Origin: Clostridiales bacterium GWD2_32_19
GTDB lineage: Bacteria; Bacillota; Clostridia; Lachnospirales; UBA12420
Assembly (NCBI GenBank): GCA_001795385.1
Contig: MGOU01000032.1
Location: 1-32,534 of the forward strand
Direction: 5' to 3'
Length of the DNA stretch: 32,534 nucleotides
A model generated the notes under the pieces. It did no database searches. It saw nothing but the letters and a program-made list of their open reading frames with translations, and had not been told where the DNA came from. Positions 1 through 6,307 of this stretch are shown here, one piece after another (positions within the stretch are counted from its first letter, which is position 1; every line of letters begins with the position of its first letter). The position numbers were made by a program, and so were the translations under genes.

Positions 1-147
1 ACTAAAGAAAACACCAGTAATTAATCCTAGACTATATGTTTGTTTATATAATTAATGAAGATTACTATGAAGAGCCGTATGCGTAAATAGCGTATGTACG
101 GTTCTGTGAGGGTTTGGTGCCACAAACGCGCCATTCTACTCGACCCC
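1..147 (+). mobile_element. 3' end of a group II intron (domains V and VI)
   Basis: Positions 72-104 fold into a domain V hairpin. GAGCCGTA pairs with TACGGTTC (8 bp), followed by a two-nucleotide bulge on the 3' side and a short upper stem with an A-rich loop. The conserved AGC catalytic triad lies at 73-75. About 40 nt with domain VI-like potential follow and end in a CTACTCGACCC-type 3' terminus near 147. The 5' part, including any reverse transcriptase, is outside the window, so activity cannot be judged. The exact 3' splice site is uncertain by a few bases. DNA from 148 to 277 holds no gene and should be 3' exon or the leader of the next gene. Confidence 0.75.
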
Positions 148-277
148 CAATGGTTCACATATAGATAAAAATTATCCGTCTTTTAGATTAAATAAGGGGG
201 AATTTGAAATATTATATAAGATTGATAGGGTTACTAAAAAAGTATAAATACTAAAGATAATGGAGGTGGTGATTTTA

Positions 278-1111
278 ATGATAAGTAATTTTTTGAAGTG
301 GTATAACAAAAAGTTTATAAAAAGTCCTATTGTGGTGCTAATAATTACATTATGTTTAATAATTGCAGGGATAGGATCAGTCACAAGTGGGATGAGGGAA
401 ATAAAAGATTGGTATTTATTGATACAAACATCAGTTTTTGAGGATAAGTATGAGGCAGAATACAAGAAAATATCACAGCTAAATACTGGTTTGACTGTAA
501 AATATATTGATAACATTTTTGGGACACCAAAAGTGAGGCGTGAGTATGATACGAAACAAAAATATACAGAGAGTTTTTATGATTGTAAAGGATATTTGTT
601 AAACACTATTTCTAGTAAAGAAGATAAAATACTAGTATATTCAATTACTATTACAAAACCAGAATTTTATGCACCTGTCCCATTAAACTTCGGAGATGAA
701 GTTATAGATGGTGAAACAAGGAAATTTTTCATAGGTAAAATGAAATTAGATGATTTAGGTGAAATTCCTATAAAGATATGTTCAGAAATTTCATCAAAAT
801 TTGCATACTATAGTGAGATTTATTATTTTGGTAATGCAGGATCATATAAAGAATATTTATTTGGATATTCACCACTTGGATGTGAGCTAGATGATAATGA
901 TAAATATAGTGAGCTGTTCTCAACATGTGCTAATTTAAATATTAAAGAGAATAATGAGTTAGTAAAGAATGAAGAAGTTTTAAAATTAAGGAAAGGATAT
1001 GCACCAAATTCATTTGGTGTAATAGATGAAGAATATGAATATTCTAATTTTAATATGGGAAATATTGGATTTGATTATTTAAGTGGAAGAAATCTGATAG
1101 ATAATAATTGA
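278..1111 (+). CDS. Membrane-anchored protein, ETEC_3214-domain-like, function unknown
   Basis: A 277-residue protein. The start at 278 is preferred over an in-frame ATG at 260 because a strong GGAGGTGG site at 262-269 sits 8 nt before 278 and overlaps the earlier ATG. A hydrophobic helix lies at about residues 17-37. The rest is a soluble alpha/beta-looking domain, probably outside the membrane, with an aromatic stretch YYSEIYYFGNAG. The layout (N-terminal anchor, a 'tY..iFG.P' segment, then the YYFGNxG segment) matches my recollection of the ETEC_3214 domain family, whose function is unknown; this naming comes from memory, not a search. The gene lies directly downstream of the group II intron and upstream of an S24 fragment, which suggests an accessory region. 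No catalytic motif is visible. Confidence 0.7.
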   Translation: MISNFLKWYNKKFIKSPIVVLIITLCLIIAGIGSVTSGMREIKDWYLLIQTSVFEDKYEAEYKKISQLNTGLTVKYIDNIFGTPKVRREYDTKQKYTESFYDCKGYLLNTISSKEDKILVYSITITKPEFYAPVPLNFGDEVIDGETRKFFIGKMKLDDLGEIPIKICSEISSKFAYYSEIYYFGNAGSYKEYLFGYSPLGCELDDNDKYSELFSTCANLNIKENNELVKNEEVLKLRKGYAPNSFGVIDEEYEYSNFNMGNIGFDYLSGRNLIDNN

Positions 1112-1187
1112 AAGTGAGAAGGGAAAATGAAAATTTTGAATCTCACCCTATTTCTTATTTCTATTAGCAGATATGGGAGTAATGCAG

Positions 1188-1442
1188 ATGAACGTCCATA
1201 GTATGGAGCCTTTGATAAACAAAGGCGAATCTATACATATCGAAGACAAGGCAAAGCTTGATATTGGAGATATAGCATTGCTTCAAGTAATTGAGACAAA
1301 GGAATTTAAGGTTAGAAGATACCTAGAGAAGGACAAAGAGATAACCTTGAAACCTGAGAACTCTAATTATAGGAAGGAAATATTTAAGAGGGATGAAATT
1401 TTGATTTGGGGCAGAGTTTGTGGTGTAACGAAGAAGTTTTAA
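1188..1442 (+). pseudogene. S24 (LexA/CI-type) peptidase C-terminal remnant
   Basis: Encodes about 84-89 residues that match only the C-terminal half of an S24 serine-lysine autoprotease domain: HSMEP (nucleophile serine), a GD(I/V)..L turn, an FKVRRY strand, 'LKPENSNY' and a final 'WGRVCGV' strand. The HTH DNA-binding domain and the Ala-Gly cleavage region of a LexA/CI repressor are absent. The reading frame upstream is closed by TGA at 1137-1139, with S24-like residues continuing from there, so the 5' part appears deleted. The usual lysine of the V-K-R strand reads as arginine (VRR), so self-cleavage may be lost. ATGs at 1173, 1182 and 1188 are possible; GGGAG at 1175-1179 favours 1188. It could still be expressed as a small stand-alone domain. 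Confidence 0.6.
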
Positions 1443-1472
1443 AATACTAAAGATGATAAGGGGAGTGAAAAA

Positions 1473-2816
1473 ATGCTAATAGAAGCATTAAGAGAATTTC
1501 AAACAAACATAGAAGTATTAAGAAAATTTGTGGATAATGTTGAAGGAATAATCGACACAAATTATACAAGCATTGTACAAAATATACAAGAGGAAATGGT
1601 AGTACCTATTGTTATGGGAATGATAGAAATGCCTGAGGAAGAGAGAAAGAATATAATAAAATCAATTAATGAAAAATATAAAGAGGAATATATCGAACAA
1701 AATTCAGAAATGGATATTGATGAAGTGAGTGAAAAACTTGATGAATTAATATCTAAACAAGAAAAACAAGAAATTTTACAAAGGCTGGAGCATTATTATA
1801 AAAAGAATTATAAAAAGATTGAAACAGTGAATAATGATTTAGTAAGTTCAAGAAAACAAAAAAATGTGCTTTATCAAAGTGCATTAATTAGTCTAATAGT
1901 AACTTTTGAATATCTGATTTCATGCGCAATAAGACAGAAACTAACTCTATTTCCTAAGAGTATAGGTAAGGAAGGGACAAAATTATCTTTAGATGAGATA
2001 ATAAAATTAGACTCTCTAGAAAGTGCGACAGAATATGTAATCGATCAAGAAGTATACAAATTGATGATGAAGGGGTTTGAGGGCTGGTATGAGTACATAA
2101 AAAAGGATATGAAAATTAATATTGAATACATAGATAATAATATGGCAGAAGTAAAGGAAATATTTTTAAGAAGAAATCTTTTTGTTCATAATGCAGGTAT
2201 AATTAACAATTTATATATTAATGAAGTTGGGAATAAAAAAGGGAATATTGTATTGAATAAAAAAATAGATATTAATAGAGAATATATAGAAAAAAGTATA
2301 AAAGCATTAAGCATTGTAGGTTATGAAATAATATTATGTATTAGCGATAAAATTTTAGAAAAAAGTGATATGATTAATATAGGTGATGAGTTTGATATGA
2401 TAGGATTTGATATTATGAATGAGAACCAATGGGAAGTAGCACTTAATATATTTAATAGAGTTAAGTGCCTAAAAAAAGTAACAACGAATCATAGAACGGT
2501 TGCTCAGATAAATGCATGGTTATGTAATAAAAGAATGGGTAAAGTTGCTGAAGTAAAAAAAGAAATAGAAGAAACAGATTTCGATGATAAGAAGAGTATT
2601 TACAAAGTGGGATTATGTGCAATACAGGATAAGTATGAGGATTTTTTCGATGAATTACAAAAATGCTATTCAGATGATAGAGAAGAAGATTGTATTACAA
2701 TGGAAGCTTTAGAAACGTGGCCAATTTTTGATGAGGTACGACAAAGACCTGAATATTTAATGTTCAAAAATGAAAAGATGAATAATATAACAGTGAAAGA
2801 TGCCACAGCAAGTTGA
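1473..2816 (+). CDS. HEPN-motif protein, possible RNase or defence-related
   Basis: A 447-residue soluble protein of mostly alpha-helical, charged sequence, with a strong GGGGAG site just before the ATG. Residues 60-130 look like coiled coil. The centre (about 135-300) contains the RNLFVH motif at 234-239, the R-x4-H signature of HEPN domains; many HEPN proteins are metal-independent RNases in toxin-antitoxin or abortive-infection systems. It has only one such motif, so it is not a Cas13-like double HEPN protein. The C-terminal third (about 330-440) has short helical-pair sequence reminiscent of TPR repeats and ends near WPIFDEVRQRPEYLMF. A possible structured RNA and a strong terminator follow directly. 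The HEPN call rests on the motif and its helical surroundings. No antitoxin-like gene is adjacent, so a defence role is inference. Confidence 0.6.
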   Translation: MLIEALREFQTNIEVLRKFVDNVEGIIDTNYTSIVQNIQEEMVVPIVMGMIEMPEEERKNIIKSINEKYKEEYIEQNSEMDIDEVSEKLDELISKQEKQEILQRLEHYYKKNYKKIETVNNDLVSSRKQKNVLYQSALISLIVTFEYLISCAIRQKLTLFPKSIGKEGTKLSLDEIIKLDSLESATEYVIDQEVYKLMMKGFEGWYEYIKKDMKINIEYIDNNMAEVKEIFLRRNLFVHNAGIINNLYINEVGNKKGNIVLNKKIDINREYIEKSIKALSIVGYEIILCISDKILEKSDMINIGDEFDMIGFDIMNENQWEVALNIFNRVKCLKKVTTNHRTVAQINAWLCNKRMGKVAEVKKEIEETDFDDKKSIYKVGLCAIQDKYEDFFDELQKCYSDDREEDCITMEALETWPIFDEVRQRPEYLMFKNEKMNNITVKDATAS

Positions 2817-2852
2817 TAAAAATAAGTAGTCTAACGTACAAAATCACAATAG

Positions 2853-3030
2853 TCTAGCGCCTCATTAGAGGCGAACAAGTATAGTAAATACAGCTAAGCG
2901 CTAGATCTTTATAAGGCGCCTAAAGGTTTCTATACTGCTTAAAAGTGCTGTAAACAGCCAGTTTGCGTATTCTAAAACTTAGGATCTAGCACCGCAGGGT
3001 GTGCAGGTGCAACTCCTGTCATCCGCAGAA
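2853..3030 (+). ncRNA. Candidate structured RNA with competing helices and a T-arm-like hairpin
   Basis: This 318-nt gap after the HEPN gene has no ORF but many exact helices. CGCCTC-ATTA-GAGGCG lies at 2858-2873. TCTAGCGC (2853-2860) pairs with GCGCTAGA (2898-2905). AGTATAG (2878-2884) pairs with CTATACT (2930-2936). GCTG-TAAA-CAGC lies at 2947-2958, TTCTAA/TTAGGA at 2970-2984 and CACC-GCAG-GGTG at 2990-3001. GCAGG/CCTGT with a 7-nt TGCAACT loop lies at 3003-3019. TTTGCG (2962-2967) closes on CGCAGA (3024-3029). GCTAGATC (2900-2907) can instead pair with GATCTAGC (2983-2990), so two conformations compete. The 3' part resembles a tRNA T-arm, differing from the TTCRANY loop consensus at one position. 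No known family was recognised. It could be a stand-alone RNA or the 3' UTR of the HEPN mRNA. Confidence 0.45.
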
Positions 3031-3038
3031 TAATGTAT

Positions 3039-3084
3039 CCCCCACAGTGTTGGAAGTATTTCCAATGCTGTGGGGGATTTTTTT
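3039..3084 (+). terminator. Very strong intrinsic terminator
   Basis: A 17-bp stem starts with CCCCCACAG (3039-3047) pairing with CTGTGGGGG (3068-3076) and contains two G-U pairs. It has a 4-nt loop and is followed by seven T residues on the plus strand (3078-3084). It ends the HEPN/structured-RNA transcript. The hairpin also lies just past the stop of the minus-strand oxidase operon, where it lacks a T tract but could still protect the 3' end. Confidence 0.92.
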
Positions 3085-3134
3085 AAACTGTTAGAACAGT
3101 ATATATAATTTCATACGCTAAAATGATTTGTTCT

Positions 3135-4082
3135 CTATACAATTTCAATTATTGTTATCATACCACTAGATAAACCATTTGCATCAACCAGATGATTATA
3201 GTCCCTGTCGTAGATTATATATTTTCCGGGCGTATTTATTGTAATGATAATGTCATAGCTTTCACCAGATGCAATTGTTACTGTGTTTTTTTGATAAGTC
3301 TTATCGAGTATATTTGATTTGAGTGGTACTGAATCCACAGCTACTACTCTGGCTGTCAGGTTGTCAAATCGGATATTGTGATGCTGGAAACCTGCATTGA
3401 TACACCTGATTAATATTTTCTCTCCTTGGCCAGCCGTGATTTTTGAGCCGCTGGGTTGAGAAGAAGTATCATCTGCTGCTATGGTGTGAGGATAAGACCT
3501 CCCGTTAATTGTCCAATAGTCTGGACTATAACTATACATATCATCAGGTTGCGGATTGATTATTTTTGAATGTAGAGTACTATCTATTTCACCAAGTATC
3601 AGTATTTTTTCAATATCAAATTCACTTCCAGTATTTGCTCCGTATGCTGTTCTTGTCGACGCATCTGTCGCATTAAAACCGGCGGGCCTGATAATAATAA
3701 CTCCATACATCCCCATTTGGATTTGTCTTTCTGAGCTGCTGCCGCTTTCGTAAAGGAATATACCAGGCTTGTCGGATGTATAGCTGTAGCTTACTGCATC
3801 ACCGTTGTTTGCTGCATGGGCGGTATAGGAAATAAATTTGCCGTTAGCATCTTTTACTGGGGTTGGTACAACATTTTGACCCGGGAAAATTATAGATACA
3901 GGTTCATTTAGCGTGTTATGAAGATTAATCTGTATTGTATCACCGACAGTAGCCTCTATTTTAGGTCCAGGAAGCTGTGGCAGGGAAGCGGCAGATTCAG
4001 CATAACCCCAGAAAGGAATTGTAGAACCGTCGGGCATATTTAAAGCACCTAGCTTTGCCCATAAATCTTTTATAATATTCAT
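3135..4082 (-). CDS. Cupredoxin-fold protein without copper ligands (third subunit of split multicopper oxidase)
   Basis: A 315-residue paralogue of the two upstream oxidase proteins, with two cupredoxin domains (about 1-140 and 145-315). It shares their landmarks: a 'W..LGALNMPDG' start, 'LPGP.IEATVGD', 'GIFLYESG....QIQMGMYG.IIIRP', 'DYWTINGRSYP' and 'GEKILIRCINAGFQHH'. Where the first protein has its HCH motif this one has YES; where multicopper oxidases have HPxHxH it has HHNIRF; no C-terminal HCH-type motif remains. Catalytic copper binding is therefore unlikely, and I infer a structural or regulatory role in a complex of all three. It is last in the operon; its AAGGAGGT site lies inside the last codons of the preceding gene, implying translational coupling. 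There is no signal peptide. A stand-alone scaffold role is possible. Confidence 0.8.
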   Translation of the reverse strand: MNIIKDLWAKLGALNMPDGSTIPFWGYAESAASLPQLPGPKIEATVGDTIQINLHNTLNEPVSIIFPGQNVVPTPVKDANGKFISYTAHAANNGDAVSYSYTSDKPGIFLYESGSSSERQIQMGMYGVIIIRPAGFNATDASTRTAYGANTGSEFDIEKILILGEIDSTLHSKIINPQPDDMYSYSPDYWTINGRSYPHTIAADDTSSQPSGSKITAGQGEKILIRCINAGFQHHNIRFDNLTARVVAVDSVPLKSNILDKTYQKNTVTIASGESYDIIITINTPGKYIIYDRDYNHLVDANGLSSGMITIIEIV

Positions 4083-4088
4083 ACTAAT

Positions 4089-5258
4089 TTACCTCCTTAT
4101 TACACCAGTATCTGGTGAAAGAGTTCCAGGTGGATGAATCATTAACATACTCATCATTCCACCAGGGAATTCGCCCCAGTTCGTAATTTGCGGCTCTTCA
4201 TGTGAGTGGAGCATAAAATGGTATTCACCCATTTCGTTATAAGAAACAACCCCAACTGGAATATCTTTCTTCTCACCGAGATATGGACTGCCGCTCCACA
4301 TCGTCCATCCAGGTTCACCTATGCCTAAATTTCTTATACTTGGTAGCAGTGTAGGTATTGGATTGCCGGGAGTATACCCGAGTCCATCCCACTCGAAAAT
4401 CATATCATAGGTTTGACCTGATCCCATTAGTATAGTAAATCTTTTATAAGATAAATCTGTACTTCCGTTTCTTAAGATTCTTCCATCTAGACCAACCAAG
4501 CGAGTATGATTAGCATGAAGATGGAGAGGATGGTTTTCAATTCCTGCATCAATATATCTTACGAGAACCTTCTCGCCGGGTTCCATCATTATCATGCCGC
4601 TGTAAGGTTGGCTTGGCAGAGAGCTTAATCCATTCTTAAGCATGGTATCTGGAGCGCACCTTCCGTTCAAAACCCAGTACCTCGGTTTGTAGTCTTTTAT
4701 ATTGTAAGGCTCTCCTTTTTCTACAGACTTGTGAAGAACCGGGTCAATTTCAGCAACTGTAATTAAATATTCTCTATCAAAATCAGTACCCGTATTTTGA
4801 CCATAAGCAGTTTTTACAGTGTTAAAATCATGTGGTCTTACGACTATTGATCCATATAGCCCCATATGAACCTGCTTTTGTGGATTTGTTCCGCTCTCAT
4901 ACAGGAAAGTTCCCGGGTTTGTTGCAGTAAATCTATAGGTTATTGTTGCGCCAGGAGGTGCATAGTTTGTCAGTGAGATAAGGTCTATTCCTGAAAACTG
5001 TGGTTGTACACTCTCCCAAGTATCATCTGGTTTCTTATATTGTACATTTTCTTGACCCGGGAAAAGCAAGGAGACATTTTCGGGTAGATTATTGTGAAGA
5101 TTTATTATTATTTCATTAGTTTCACTAAAGATTAGTGTAGGTCCTGGCAGTTGGGGTGAAACATCTGCAGAGTCATTGAATCCCCAGAAATAGATGTTGT
5201 GGCCCTTTGGTGTCATAAAATACCCACTGTCAGCCCATAAATCAAACGTTTGTGTCAT
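4089..5258 (-). CDS. Split multicopper oxidase subunit 2 (carries C-terminal trinuclear-site motifs)
   Basis: 389 residues when started at 5258. A longer reading to 5345 overlaps the previous gene and lacks homology; AGGAGGG at 5266-5272 and the conserved domain start (TQTFDLWADSG) fix the shorter form. There are two cupredoxin domains. Domain 1 lacks ligands (YESG replaces YHCH). Domain 2 carries HPLHLH (H243, H246, H248), the typical type 2/type 3 motif, and HSH at 351-353 before 'FPGGMM'. In canonical oxidases the middle residue is the type 1 copper cysteine; here it is serine, so this chain should lack a type 1 site but can supply half of a trinuclear cluster. The complementary motifs are in the gene just upstream. 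No export signal is seen. The family is the multicopper oxidases; the substrate (metal, phenol or other) is unknown. Confidence 0.85.
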   Translation of the reverse strand: MTQTFDLWADSGYFMTPKGHNIYFWGFNDSADVSPQLPGPTLIFSETNEIIINLHNNLPENVSLLFPGQENVQYKKPDDTWESVQPQFSGIDLISLTNYAPPGATITYRFTATNPGTFLYESGTNPQKQVHMGLYGSIVVRPHDFNTVKTAYGQNTGTDFDREYLITVAEIDPVLHKSVEKGEPYNIKDYKPRYWVLNGRCAPDTMLKNGLSSLPSQPYSGMIMMEPGEKVLVRYIDAGIENHPLHLHANHTRLVGLDGRILRNGSTDLSYKRFTILMGSGQTYDMIFEWDGLGYTPGNPIPTLLPSIRNLGIGEPGWTMWSGSPYLGEKKDIPVGVVSYNEMGEYHFMLHSHEEPQITNWGEFPGGMMSMLMIHPPGTLSPDTGVIRR

Positions 5259-5274
5259 TTTTATGCCCTCCTTT

Positions 5275-6306
5275 CTATTGGTTTGGTCTTTCCTGAGGTG
5301 GGAGAGTACCAGTAGGATAAACTTTAACCTCGGATACCATTCCACCCGGTGAAGAACCAGGATTAATATTTTTGTTATGAGATCTATTAAATAGTGGATA
5401 GGTTCCAGTTTCTTGCGCGGTGAAGATTACATCAAGTGTCATACCAGCACCTATATAGATAATGTTCTTAAATGTGGATAAATCCTCACCATTTAAACCT
5501 TTTGGCTGTTGTGCATCAATACCTACTATTTTTAAAGGAATACCCAATAATTCGATACTATGCTGTTGAAATCCAAGGTTGATACAGCGGAGTAGCACCT
5601 TTTCACCTGCGTTTGCTTGAATAAGCCCCGTATAAGGTTGAGATGGATAGCTACCTACTGTAGTATCAACCGTACCAGGATACGAACGGCCGTTTAGAAG
5701 CCAATAATCAGGACTGTATTCGGTCCACTCAAACATCTGGACACCTAAAACTTGGCTGTGGACTCTAGAGTCAAGTTCAGTCATAAATAAGAAATATTCA
5801 CGATTAAATTCAGTCGCTAAGTCGTTATAAGCAAATTTTTTACCATCATTTCCAAGAGCTTTTTCGAGCTCTGGCCTTACAATTAAAGGAGCTACCATAC
5901 CCATTTGGATATGCTCGACCGGTTCGAAGTGACAGTGATACATATAGGTTCCAGGATTAAGGGGCTTATAATAATAACCAAAATCTCTCCCCACAGGAAC
6001 CGATGCAGAAGCCTCAGGGACACCGTCATACAATGCTATTTGATTAGGAAAGCCATGCCAATGCACTGTATGGGAATCATCTAAGTCTGGTCGATCTGGA
6101 AGACCAATATTAGTTAGAGTAAGATAGACATCGTCATTTTCATAAGCTTCAAGAAGGGGAGCCATTAGCGTAGCCTTACCTCTGTGTGAATATATCTCGT
6201 TTTCAGGGATGCCTGTAATATTAGTAAAACCAAATATATAGTGATCTGTCCCATCGGGCATCTTTATATAGCCGTCAGTAGCAGCAAATCGATATTCTTT
6301 ATTCAT
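5275..6306 (-). CDS. Split multicopper oxidase subunit 1 (type 1 copper plus half trinuclear site)
   Basis: A 343-residue protein with two cupredoxin domains. Domain 1 contains HTVHWHG (H79, H82, H84) and YHCHFEPVEHIQMGM (H124, C125, H126, H132, M135/M137). That is a full type 1 copper set (His, Cys, His, Met) plus the HxH pairs expected for half of a type 2/type 3 trinuclear cluster. Domain 2 is degenerate: QHSIELLG replaces HPxHxHG and there is no HCH. The remaining trinuclear ligands are found in domain 2 of the next gene, so the active site is probably formed between chains. The start is one nucleotide after the stop of the large upstream gene, with AGGAGG inside that gene's last codons, implying tight coupling. 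It has no signal peptide or Tat motif. Confidence 0.88.
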   Translation of the reverse strand: MNKEYRFAATDGYIKMPDGTDHYIFGFTNITGIPENEIYSHRGKATLMAPLLEAYENDDVYLTLTNIGLPDRPDLDDSHTVHWHGFPNQIALYDGVPEASASVPVGRDFGYYYKPLNPGTYMYHCHFEPVEHIQMGMVAPLIVRPELEKALGNDGKKFAYNDLATEFNREYFLFMTELDSRVHSQVLGVQMFEWTEYSPDYWLLNGRSYPGTVDTTVGSYPSQPYTGLIQANAGEKVLLRCINLGFQQHSIELLGIPLKIVGIDAQQPKGLNGEDLSTFKNIIYIGAGMTLDVIFTAQETGTYPLFNRSHNKNINPGSSPGGMVSEVKVYPTGTLPPQERPNQ

Positions 6307-6307
6307 T

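Noticed and set aside
172-516. Minus-strand ORF opposite the first membrane protein gene
   Set aside because: It is a shadow of the plus-strand gene, which has a strong ribosome site and a sensible protein layout.
1473-2816. Cas13-like effector
   Set aside because: Only one R-x4-H motif is present, the protein is far too short, and there is no repeat array nearby.
2962-3030. A tRNA gene
   Set aside because: It has a T-arm-like hairpin and partial acceptor pairing, but is about 62 nt from acceptor to acceptor, has two acceptor mismatches, no proper D-arm or 7-nt anticodon loop and no CCA.
2981-3076. T-box leader (ACCGC motif near a terminator)
   Set aside because: The AGGGTGGNACCGCG consensus is not met and no aminoacyl-tRNA or amino-acid gene follows; the next gene is on the opposite strand.
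4089-5345. Longer form of the second oxidase protein
   Set aside because: The extra 29 residues overlap the previous gene, lack a ribosome site and do not align to its paralogues; 5258 has AGGAGGG at the right distance.
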